Of a DNA stretch of 16,638 nt, positions 1 through 7,196 are shown in pieces. Below the pieces are notes generated by a model that was not told the DNA's origin, made no database searches, and was given only the letters and a program-made list of their open reading frames with translations. Position 1 is the first letter of the stretch. Each line of letters starts with the position of its first letter. This DNA comes from an uncultured Oscillospiraceae bacterium. Lineage in GTDB: Bacteria; Bacillota; Clostridia; Oscillospirales; Ruminococcaceae. Where the stretch lies: contig CAUDDP010000050.1 in the NCBI GenBank assembly GCA_958448395.1, positions 1 through 16,638 of the forward strand. Reading direction: 5' to 3'. Position numbers and translations under genes: made by a program.

Positions 1-40
1 AATTTATCATAAACAAGATAGCAGTTATTACATTGCATGT

Positions 41-46
41 TATAAT
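41..46 (+). promoter_or_regulatory. Candidate extended -10 promoter for the PhoH-like gene
   Basis: A perfect TATAAT at 41-46 is preceded by TG one base upstream (bases 38-39), the extended -10 arrangement. No good -35 hexamer is seen 17 bases upstream, which fits an extended -10 promoter. It lies about 50 bases before the expected PhoH start. This is inference from motif match only. Confidence 0.4.
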
Positions 47-97
47 AAAGTTAAGAAGTATAAGCTGCTTCTATTTTATGATTAGAAGAAAAACTGC

Positions 98-1482
98 ATG
101 AAAAAACATATGTCATTGACACAAATGTACTGATTCAATCCCCGAATGCCATTTTTTGTTTTGAAGACAATCATCTTGTAATCCCATTGGTGGTTTTGGA
201 AGAATTGGATGGACTGAAAAAGGCAGATGGTGAAAAAGGTGCAAATGCAAGAGCGGCAGTTCGTCTATTAGAAAAGTATCGTCAATCCGGCGACTTACTC
301 AAAGGCGTAAAGCTGGAGAGCAGCGGTACACTGCGAATAGAGAAAAATTATGTGAATGTGGAACTTCCGTCTGACCTGCCTGATGACAAAGCCGATAATC
401 GTATTCTGAAAGTATGCAAAGGTCTTTTTGATGATAAAAAACGCAGTCAGCAGATAATTCTTGTAACAAAAGATATTGTTTTGCGGTTAAAAGCACAGAT
501 GCTTGGAATAAAAGCTGAGGACTTCACTACAGAACAAATTTCAGAAGACGAAGCAGGTTACACAGGACGCTGCGAGGCGTATATTCCAAGCGATATGATA
601 AAAATATTTAAGAAAAGCGGCATTGCATCTGACCTTGTTTATCAGTCCAATGAAGAAGGAAACATTTCTAAAATAGATTTTACAGAAAATGAATTTGTAA
701 TTTTACACGCAGACCAGTCTACAAACAAGACGCTGTTAGGCAGAGTAAAGGGCAGCAAAATTGTACCTCTGAAGTACAAGAAATCCATGCCGTACGGTGT
801 AAAGCCGAAAAATGTCGGACAATATTTCATGCAGGAAGCACTGATGGAATCAGCCAAGAATGCACCTTTGGTTATTATAAAAGGCATGGCAGGAACTGCA
901 AAGACATTCTATTCACTGGCAGTCGGAATGGAACAGGTGTATAATAATCCGGACAGCCCATACCGCAGAATTATGATTTGCCGTCCCAATGCACAGTTTG
1001 ATGACGAGATTGGATTTCTTCCCGGCAGTGAACAAGAGAAAATCGCACCACTTATGCGTCCGATTATTGATAATCTGGAGCAGATTCTTGACTCATGCGA
1101 ACAGGAACGATATGTGGACGAAAAAATACTTTCCGACAGAATTCAGGAGATATTTGACCGTGGCATCATTCAGACAGAAGCGATGAACTTCATTCGTGGT
1201 CGTTCCATTGCAAATACTTATCTCATTATAGATGAAGCACAGAATATGACACCGAATCAGGTAAAGGGAATTATTACACGTGCAGGAAAAGGAACAAAGA
1301 TTATCCTGCTGGGTGACCCGAACCAAATCGACAAGCCTTATCTTGATGAACACACAAACGGTCTGAGTTATGCGGCAAAGCATATGAAAGGAAGTCCGTA
1401 TTGCTGGCAAATTACGCTTTCTGCAGAGGAATGTGAACGTTCTGATCTGGCAATGGATGCTGTGAAACGCTTGAATGGGTAA
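98..1482 (+). CDS. PhoH-family PIN domain-ATPase (YlaK type), apparent frameshift at the start
   Basis: Two-domain protein: an N-terminal PIN-type RNase fold followed by a PhoH P-loop ATPase, as in Bacillus YlaK/PhoH2. PIN features are the DTN motif right at the N-terminus (codons 118-126), the EELDGLKK stretch near residue 36 and TKD near 126. The ATPase shows Walker A GMAGTAKT (about residues 263-270) and Walker B LIIDEAQ (about 376-382), followed by LLGDPNQID. PIN-PhoH proteins are thought to act on RNA, with ATPase/helicase and RNase activity; the biological role is uncertain. The frame is open from 82 to 1482, but the only natural start, ATG at 98, is out of frame. One more A in the A6 run at 101-106 would give MKKTYVIDTN and 461 residues. 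As read, the only in-frame starts are CTG 94 or TTG 187, and TTG 187 would remove the PIN catalytic Asp. It is monocistronic, with terminators downstream. Confidence 0.85.
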
Positions 1483-1520
1483 GGCTATATAATCACTCTT
1501 CATAAACATCTGTACCACCT

Positions 1521-1544
1521 CCTGTGATACTATCTTATCACAGG
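1521..1544. repeat. 9-bp hairpin downstream of the PhoH-like gene
   Basis: Perfect inverted repeat: CCTGTGATA at 1521-1529 and TATCACAGG at 1536-1544 with a 6-base loop. It has no T-run on the plus side, so it is a transcript-end structure or operator-like palindrome rather than a textbook terminator. Confidence 0.45.
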
Positions 1545-1563
1545 AAAAACAAAATGAAAACCC

Positions 1564-1603
1564 AAAACAGTTCCCAAATTTTTTTATTTTTCGGAACTGT
1601 TTT
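1564..1603 (+). terminator. Intrinsic terminator for the PhoH-like gene
   Basis: 11-bp perfect stem: AAAACAGTTCC at 1564-1574 pairs with GGAACTGTTTT at 1593-1603. The loop is T-rich and 18 bases long, and the tail is T/C-rich. It lies about 80 bases after the stop codon at 1482. It could also work on the opposite strand. Confidence 0.65.
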
Positions 1604-1617
1604 CTCTTGACAAATCA

Positions 1618-1648
1618 AAAAGCGTGTACCGATTTGATACACGCTTTT
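1618..1648 (-). terminator. Intrinsic terminator ending the phn operon (possibly bidirectional)
   Basis: Perfect 11-bp stem: AAAAGCGTGTA at 1618-1628 and TACACGCTTTT at 1638-1648 with a 9-base loop. Read on the minus strand the stem is followed by a T-tract (TTTTTGATTT), about 50 bases past the phnO stop. The arms are also A/T-flanked in the other direction, so it may back up the PhoH terminator. Confidence 0.8.
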
Positions 1649-1699
1649 CATTCGTATGAAGCTATTTACAGTATTTAATCAAAATATTCAACTAGGATA

Positions 1700-2125
1700 T
1701 TATTTGAATGTTTTAGTTAGCTTGCAATGGGTTTTCTCCATCCCTTCCCGCTGATAGAACTGATGTGCCAGCACACGTTTTTGATTACTGGTCACTTCAA
1801 TTTGCTGGCAATGATGCTCCCTTGCCTCTGCTTCCGCCGCTGTAAGCAACTGTTTGCCAATTCCCATGGAACGACAATTTATATCCACAACCAGTTCCAT
1901 GATTTCCGCTATTTTTCTGCAATGATGCAGCTGAAATTCCATACGCAAATGGAGTACACCTACTACCTGATCAGCGATTACTGCAACAAAAACCGTATGA
2001 TTTGGATCCGCTGTCACTGCTTCATACCCCCAGAAAAATATTTCTTCCGGAAAAGTTGTCTCCTCCAGTTCACAGATCAACCGATAAACTGCTGGAAAAT
2101 CTGTAGCCATTGCCTTTCGAATCAT
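1700..2125 (-). CDS. phnO: Aminoalkylphosphonate N-acetyltransferase PhnO (GNAT family)
   Basis: GNAT acetyltransferase of 141 residues, close in length to E. coli PhnO (144). Signature similarities to PhnO include VYRLICELEE near the N-terminus, FQLHHCRKIAEIMELVV mid-protein and AHQFYQREGMEKTHCKLTK at the end. The acetyl-CoA loop is in the region SMGIGKQLL (R/QxxGxG/A-like). PhnO acetylates the amino group of aminoalkylphosphonates such as aminoethyl- and aminomethylphosphonate, helping their use by C-P lyase or detoxifying them. The ATG at 2125 was chosen because it aligns with the family N-terminus and has AAAGGA upstream; the frame runs further upstream but would overlap phnPP. It is the last gene of the operon, 28 bases after phnPP, with a terminator following. 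Identification as PhnO rests on sequence recall and operon context. Confidence 0.88.
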   Translation of the reverse strand: MIRKAMATDFPAVYRLICELEETTFPEEIFFWGYEAVTADPNHTVFVAVIADQVVGVLHLRMEFQLHHCRKIAEIMELVVDINCRSMGIGKQLLTAAEAEAREHHCQQIEVTSNQKRVLAHQFYQREGMEKTHCKLTKTFK

Positions 2126-2153
2126 TTTTCTGCATATCCTTTCCCGCTTGCTT

Positions 2154-2972
2154 TCAACTATCAAACGAATTCGCAAAAATACGATCCAGACCACTTTGTT
2201 CTGCCAGAAAATCGCCTACATCCACTGTAACACCTTCAAATTTACCATGAAAATCGCTGCCGCCTGTCAAAAACAAACCATATTTCTCTGCGTACTGCCG
2301 AATGATTGTCTTGTCCTTTTCGCTGTTAGCGTGATGATGCAGCTCCAGTCCATCCAGACCATTTTTCACCAGTTCCGGAATCAAACAGAAATTCTGCTGC
2401 TGACCACTGTGTGCCAATACCGCCATACCACCGGCATCTTTAATGGCACGCAACGCCTCTAACGGTGAGATATAGTGAATATCAAAATCACAGATTCCGC
2501 CGTTTTTGAAAGTTTTTTGATAAAATTCCCCGAACATTTCTGTGACTTTTCCTCGCTTCACCAGATCATTCATAATATGCTGCTTGTAGATGTACTTGCC
2601 ATCGGCCTTACGCAGGGTATCCACATCAATGTCATAGCCATATTCATTCAAAATGCGAATCTGTCGCAAAGAATTTGTATGGCGTGCCTCCAATATAGGA
2701 TGCACAACTTTTTCTGTCATATCAGGCTTTTGAATATGGTAGCCCAGCATATGCACTCGAAAATTACGATCATAATCATATGCAGAAATTTCGATGCCTG
2801 GTATAACCAGTAATCCATCCGTTTTTGGAATTTGATATATTTGTGATAAGGTATCATGATCTGTAATAGCAATCGCATCTAGTCTATTTTTCTTTGCCCT
2901 GTCTATCAGCTCCGGAATGGAAAAGCTGCCGTCTGATACTGTAGAATGCATATGCAAATCAGCCTTTTTCAT
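2154..2972 (-). CDS. phnPP: PHP-family phosphoribosyl 1,2-cyclic phosphate phosphodiesterase (PhnPP-like)
   Basis: PHP-domain metal-dependent phosphoesterase of 272 residues. Visible metal-site motifs: DLHMHS (His7, His9), ITDHD (Asp38-Asp40), GIEIS (Glu61), LAHSG (His188), ELHHH (210-214) and GSDFHG (Asp240, His242). A PHP protein from Eggerthella lenta (Elen0235) is known to hydrolyse 5-phosphoribosyl 1,2-cyclic phosphate to ribose 5-phosphate and phosphate, replacing the PhnP plus PhnN route. Its place in this C-P lyase operon, with no phnP or phnN in the window, makes that activity the best inference. Start ATG 2972 has GGAGGG upstream and overlaps the phnL stop as ATGA, implying translational coupling; an upstream in-frame start at 3011 is less likely. 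The alternative is a generic PHP nucleotide phosphatase (YciV/TrpH type). Confidence 0.85.
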   Translation of the reverse strand: MKKADLHMHSTVSDGSFSIPELIDRAKKNRLDAIAITDHDTLSQIYQIPKTDGLLVIPGIEISAYDYDRNFRVHMLGYHIQKPDMTEKVVHPILEARHTNSLRQIRILNEYGYDIDVDTLRKADGKYIYKQHIMNDLVKRGKVTEMFGEFYQKTFKNGGICDFDIHYISPLEALRAIKDAGGMAVLAHSGQQQNFCLIPELVKNGLDGLELHHHANSEKDKTIIRQYAEKYGLFLTGGSDFHGKFEGVTVDVGDFLAEQSGLDRIFANSFDS

Positions 2973-3661
2973 GCAAATGTTCCCTCCGAAATATTGAATA
3001 CACGGTCGCATAATCCGTCCATGAACTCCAGATCGTGAAAGATTCCAATCATGCTGGTACCCTCCTGCTTTAGTTTCACCAGCATATCCTTGACCAAAAC
3101 CTTTGTCTTGTTATCCAGCGAAGCCGTTGGTTCATCCAACAGCATCAGCCGTGGATTTTTGACCATAGTATGTGCCAGATTTAAGCGAAGCCGTTCCCCA
3201 CCGGAGAACGTATTGGGATAAATATCCCAGAGGCTCTCCGGAAGCCGGAAGTAATCCAACATTTCCTCTGCTTTTTGCCGTGCTTTATTGCTGTCATGTC
3301 CGGTTTCCAGCAGTGCCTGCATTACATGTTCTTTGGCAGTGGTTCTCGGCATAACGCTCAAAAACTGAGAGACATAACCGATCTCATGATTCCGCAAATA
3401 AAGAATTTCCCGCTCCGAGGTATACGCCAGACTGATTTTTCCAAACGCCAAACTGTCATACAGGATATCACCCTTAGACGGCAGATAAGTACGGTGAATG
3501 CATTTCAAAATGGTGGATTTTCCAGCACCTGAACGTCCAACAATGCCAATAAACTGACCTTCCTCTAAAGAAAAGCAGATATTCTGACAAGAGCGAATCT
3601 CACGCTCCGCATGATGTAAATAAAAATTCTTTTCCAGACCTTTGATTTCCAGAATGCTCAT
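2969..3661 (-). CDS. phnL: PhnL, ABC-type ATPase of the C-P lyase complex
   Basis: ABC ATPase of 230 residues, the usual PhnL length. Walker A GRSGAGKST at 42-50, Q-loop region YVSQFLSVMPR at about 94-104, signature FSGGERLRLNLAH at 150-162, Walker B LMLLDEPTASLD at about 170-181, and switch His in FHDLE near the C-terminus. PhnL is not a transport ATPase. It works with PhnG, H and I in coupling the phosphonate to the ribose C1 of ATP and binds the core complex together with PhnK. It overlaps phnM by ATGA at its start and phnPP by ATGA at its end. The early QNICFSLEEGQFIGIVG stretch and SGGERLRLNLA signature are PhnL-like. Confidence 0.93.
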   Translation of the reverse strand: MSILEIKGLEKNFYLHHAEREIRSCQNICFSLEEGQFIGIVGRSGAGKSTILKCIHRTYLPSKGDILYDSLAFGKISLAYTSEREILYLRNHEIGYVSQFLSVMPRTTAKEHVMQALLETGHDSNKARQKAEEMLDYFRLPESLWDIYPNTFSGGERLRLNLAHTMVKNPRLMLLDEPTASLDNKTKVLVKDMLVKLKQEGTSMIGIFHDLEFMDGLCDRVFNISEGTFA

Positions 3662-4836
3662 ACTGCTTTCCCCCTGTATTCCACTCTTGACGTCATTTTT
3701 CCGTCCACTAAAACATGGGTCACAACCGGATAACCGTCCAGTACATCTACAATGACCAGATCTGCTTTCTTTCCCGGCTCGATGGAACCATAATCCGCAT
3801 CAATTTGCATTGCTTTTGCCGGATTCAAGGAAACCTTGTTTACCATATCTGGCAGTGTCTGCCCGTATTTGTCACACATCACAAACAGACTGTGGAGCAG
3901 TGCCTGCGGAAAATAATCGGAGCAGAGAATGTCCACGCTACCCTTCTGAATCGCCTGTGCCGCAGACATATTTCCAGAATGGGAACCACCCAACAAAATA
4001 TTCGGTGCACCGGCAATGGTGTAAAAACCCATGTCATGTGCTGCACATGCCACATTTTCTGTGATCGGAAATTCGCTGATATCTACGTCCAATTGGCGGT
4101 TGACTTCTAATTTTTCTATGGTATCATCATCATGAGATGCCACTGTAATATGATTGGCATGTGCCAGATTTGCCAGTTCTTTCAGCTGCTCAAAGGAAAG
4201 CATCTCCTTGTTCTGATGGTACTCCATAACCTCTTCAAACGTCTTTCCCTCATTTTCCATGCCGTTATACTTGTCTACAGTATCCCGATACACTTCCAAA
4301 TTCCGATACTGTCCCTGCCCTGGCGTGTGATCCATAAAGGAAATTTCATGTACCAACTTGCGGTGAATCATTTCCTTGGCAATATCAAATGCCGCAATGT
4401 TATCAATCTCCAAACGCAGATGAAAACGGTGATGGATCAGATGACTGCGGCTTTGAATATCTGCAATCAGCTCTGCCATTTCCAAAACACTCTCTTTGGT
4501 ACGAAGGTGACTTTTCCCCAACAGTTTATCCTTGTATAGAGAAAAAGAATGATAAATCGTTGTAATGCCCAGCTGAAGCAGTTCCTTTTCGCATTCTTTC
4601 AACGCCAGCTCAAATGGAAACCGTGCAGTAGGGCGAGGATAGATAAACTGTTCAATTTTATCCGAATGTACATCAATAAAGCCAGGCAAAATATATCTGC
4701 CATGGGCATTGATGATCTTATTTGCTGTAACATCAGAATCACAAATATCCAAAATGCGATCATTTTCTAGCAACAGCGTTTTTCCCTCTATAATCTGATT
4801 CGGCGTAACAATACGTCCATTTTTGATTGCGATCAT
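3658..4836 (-). CDS. phnM: Alpha-D-ribose 1-methylphosphonate 5-triphosphate diphosphatase PhnM
   Basis: Amidohydrolase-superfamily enzyme of 392 residues. After the phosphonate has been attached to ribose, it releases pyrophosphate from the 5-triphosphate. Visible motifs: the PhnM-type metal motif PGFIDVHSDKIE (His57, Asp59), HHRFHLRLE in mid-protein, SFMDHTPGQGQYR, VASHDDDT, GAPNILLGGSHSGN and ILCSDYFP. The C-terminal GSIEPGKKADLVIVD is the composite-domain strand typical of amidohydrolases. The ATG at 4836 overlaps the stop of the upstream membrane-protein gene as ATGA, and the stop overlaps the phnL start in the same way. Length and motif order match the family. Confidence 0.94.
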   Translation of the reverse strand: MIAIKNGRIVTPNQIIEGKTLLLENDRILDICDSDVTANKIINAHGRYILPGFIDVHSDKIEQFIYPRPTARFPFELALKECEKELLQLGITTIYHSFSLYKDKLLGKSHLRTKESVLEMAELIADIQSRSHLIHHRFHLRLEIDNIAAFDIAKEMIHRKLVHEISFMDHTPGQGQYRNLEVYRDTVDKYNGMENEGKTFEEVMEYHQNKEMLSFEQLKELANLAHANHITVASHDDDTIEKLEVNRQLDVDISEFPITENVACAAHDMGFYTIAGAPNILLGGSHSGNMSAAQAIQKGSVDILCSDYFPQALLHSLFVMCDKYGQTLPDMVNKVSLNPAKAMQIDADYGSIEPGKKADLVIVDVLDGYPVVTHVLVDGKMTSRVEYRGKAV

Positions 4837-5504
4837 AAATTTGGTTCCTCCTGTGATGGAAATGCGTCATCATAATCCGGATGGTATTCACCGGTTCTTG
4901 ATTCCGCCACAATATCATCTGTCCGAAGAAACAGATATTCTCTTCCATGATAAAACTGTACAATGTAGCAATAGTAACTTGTATTTTTCTGCATGACTTT
5001 ATATCGAATGGCATCCACATTCAGCCAGACACCATTCACCAGCACTTGATGTTCACCTGGGGAACAATCATGTTCCCATTCTCTTGTTGTCTGACAAAGC
5101 CCCCCATAGAGGGAAAAGTTTCCGGCAATCAATGCAAAAGGATGAAGTAAACAGAGACGCAACGTCATAATGCAGAGAAGAAGTAATATAGCGATACAGA
5201 CAACAAGCATCCAAAACTGCTGTTTTGCCAAGTTAATCGGCAATATAAAAACTACCATCCAAGTGACCAATGCTGGAATGCTTTTTATGAACTCCCGCCG
5301 AAAAATTTTTTCTCCAATGATTCGTTTTTCATTTTCATCTGCTGGAAGAATATCCAGACCTCTGGAGGCACAGGATTCCCAGAACGGTCTTCTTAGTTGT
5401 ATTTTTTCCGCCTGAATTTCCCGTTTTCTTCTGCGGCTGGGTGTCATTTCAATGCCAACCCAAATTAGCACCACAATCAATGTCAATGGAAATAAAATGA
5501 ACAT
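4833..5504 (-). CDS. Unknown three-TM membrane protein embedded in the phn operon
   Basis: Not recognised as a known Phn protein. The product has 223 residues from ATG 5504, chosen for its strong AGAGGAGA ribosome binding site; an in-frame TTG lies at 5525. Predicted by eye: TM1 at about 2-18, then a basic stretch (SRRRKRE) and a cytosolic segment to about 73, TM2 at about 75-93, TM3 at about 97-119, then a soluble domain of about 100 residues containing WLNVDAIRYKV, YYCYIVQFYHGREYLFLR and an acidic tail. It starts 22 bases after the phnK stop and its stop overlaps phnM as ATGA, so it is co-translated with core enzymes. Possible roles (membrane anchoring of the complex, auxiliary transport, sensing) are pure inference. 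Confidence 0.75.
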   Translation of the reverse strand: MFILFPLTLIVVLIWVGIEMTPSRRRKREIQAEKIQLRRPFWESCASRGLDILPADENEKRIIGEKIFRREFIKSIPALVTWMVVFILPINLAKQQFWMLVVCIAILLLLCIMTLRLCLLHPFALIAGNFSLYGGLCQTTREWEHDCSPGEHQVLVNGVWLNVDAIRYKVMQKNTSYYCYIVQFYHGREYLFLRTDDIVAESRTGEYHPDYDDAFPSQEEPNL

Positions 5505-5526
5505 ATGTTTTCTCCTCTGCCTCAAA

Positions 5527-6360
5527 TTACAGCAGCGAATGCACTAGCTGCTGCGTATAGGCATGCTGTGGATCTTCCAGAATCTGATCGGTCAGACCGC
5601 TTTCAATAATCTTCCCGTCCAACATAACCACTGTTCGATCTGCCAGCATGCGAATGACAGCAAGATCATGGGATACCAACAAAATTGAAATGCCATACTG
5701 TGCTTTAATACGGCGAATCAGATCCAGCACCTTTGCCTGTACTGACAAATCCAAACCGGTGGTCACCTCGTCCAGTAGAAGAATGGAAGGATTATTTGCC
5801 AACGCCTTGGAAATCTGTACACGCTGCTGCATACCGCCAGAAAAATTTTTCGGTGCTTCTCCCATACGGGAAGTCAGAATTTCCACTGCGGACAGCAGTT
5901 CCTTGGCACGCTCTGTCATATGACCAGCACTGCGGTTTCCGGCAGCAATTAGTTTTTCTGCAATATTGGAAGCCGCAGAATAGTTCATCCGCAGACCACG
6001 CACGGGATTCTGATAAACCATACCCATAATACAATTTTTGATATGCCGTTTTTCTGCTGCACTTGCCAGCCAGATGTTTTTCTTGCCATCTTTATAATCG
6101 CCCAGAAAGGCTTCCCCAGAGGTAGGCATCAAATCAAAATACAGACTCTGCATCAGTGTAGACTTGCCGGAACCGCTCTCTCCAACAATCCCCAACACCT
6201 CGCCTGGATACACGTCAATGGAAATATCATTCGCTGCCCAAACCGTTCCACAAACAGTACAACGATTTTTTTCCAGGTGCGTCTGACAATGGGGACAGCC
6301 CTCACCATAGCGTACCGTCAGATTTCGCACCTGCAATACCGGCTTTTCCTCAAAATTCAT
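5527..6360 (-). CDS. phnK: PhnK, ABC-type ATPase of the C-P lyase core, with a four-cysteine insertion
   Basis: ABC ATPase of 277 residues resembling PhnK/oligopeptide-type ATPases. Walker A GESGSGKST at 60-68, Q-loop MVYQNP at about 114-119, signature FSGGMQQR at 173-180, Walker B ILLLDEVTTGLD at 193-204, and switch His231 in VSHDL. PhnK docks on PhnJ in the core complex and is needed for phosphonate breakdown. Oddities: residues 22-37 carry two CxxC pairs (Cys22, 25, 34, 37), which look like a small zinc ribbon inserted between strand 1 and the Walker A and are absent from E. coli PhnK as I recall it; and Walker B has DEV where DEP is usual. ATG 6360 was chosen for its GGAGG site and ATGA overlap with the phnJ stop. 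Confidence 0.93.
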   Translation of the reverse strand: MNFEEKPVLQVRNLTVRYGEGCPHCQTHLEKNRCTVCGTVWAANDISIDVYPGEVLGIVGESGSGKSTLMQSLYFDLMPTSGEAFLGDYKDGKKNIWLASAAEKRHIKNCIMGMVYQNPVRGLRMNYSAASNIAEKLIAAGNRSAGHMTERAKELLSAVEILTSRMGEAPKNFSGGMQQRVQISKALANNPSILLLDEVTTGLDLSVQAKVLDLIRRIKAQYGISILLVSHDLAVIRMLADRTVVMLDGKIIESGLTDQILEDPQHAYTQQLVHSLL

Positions 6361-7196
6361 CTGGAACGCACCTCCTTGCAATATGCTGTATCTGAGCATT
6401 GATAAATTTTTTCTCCGGTTTCTGCATCAAACAACTCATCCAGATATGTATTTGTACTGCCGCAAAGACGACATTTCCTGCCTGCAAAATTTTCCCGTTC
6501 AAAAGGCACATCATCAAATGCCAGAGACACCACATTGGTATGCGGCGGAACAGCATATATTTTCTTCTCTCGTCCTGCACCGAATAAATACAGGCATTCT
6601 GATTGATGCAGCTTCGGGTTGTCAAATTTCGGAATCGGACTTGGATTCATGATATAGTGATCCTCTACTGTGCAAGGATATTCCGATGCAATGGTCACTT
6701 TATTATATTTGATGATGCTCTCGTACAATTGCAGCCAAATGGGAGCGTAGTCCTTTTCTGCATGCATCCGCTTCGTCACCTCTTCCTTCGGTTCTACAAT
6801 ACGAAGCGGCTCCGGAATTGGTACCTGAAGTATAAGAATCTGCTCATTGGTCAGCGGCACTTCTGGAATCCGGTGACGGGATTGAATGAGTGTCGCTTTA
6901 TGTGTATCACTGGTCGTTTCCACATTTGTGCAGAGCTTGACAAACTTTTTGATATTAACTGCATTGACACTGTCATCGCTGCCCTGGTCAATTACCTTTA
7001 ATGTATCAGACGGTCCAATCAGAGAGAGTGTCAGCTGAATACCGCCAGTTCCCCAGCCTCTGCCGATGGGCAGCTCACGAGAACCAAATGGAACCTGATA
7101 GCCTGGAATGGCGACTGCTTTCAGTACGCAGCGACGAATCTCCCGTTTCGAGCCTTCATCCAAAAAGGCAAAATTGTAGTGTTCATCTCTCTCCAT
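6357..7196 (-). CDS. phnJ: Alpha-D-ribose 1-methylphosphonate 5-phosphate C-P lyase PhnJ (radical SAM)
   Basis: The catalytic C-P lyase subunit, 279 residues, the family length. The 4Fe-4S cysteines are at 242, 245 and 267 with spacing CxxC-x21-C, and a fourth cysteine at 273 corresponds to the catalytic E. coli Cys272. Gly32, the proposed glycyl-radical site, is conserved in AIPGYQVPFGSRELP. The protein uses S-adenosylmethionine to cleave the C-P bond, releasing alkane and 5-phosphoribosyl 1,2-cyclic phosphate. It starts at ATG 7196 with GGAGG upstream inside the end of phnI (14-base overlap) and ends in an ATGA overlap with phnK. All key residues are intact, so it should be functional. Confidence 0.97.
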   Translation of the reverse strand: MERDEHYNFAFLDEGSKREIRRCVLKAVAIPGYQVPFGSRELPIGRGWGTGGIQLTLSLIGPSDTLKVIDQGSDDSVNAVNIKKFVKLCTNVETTSDTHKATLIQSRHRIPEVPLTNEQILILQVPIPEPLRIVEPKEEVTKRMHAEKDYAPIWLQLYESIIKYNKVTIASEYPCTVEDHYIMNPSPIPKFDNPKLHQSECLYLFGAGREKKIYAVPPHTNVVSLAFDDVPFERENFAGRKCRLCGSTNTYLDELFDAETGEKIYQCSDTAYCKEVRSR

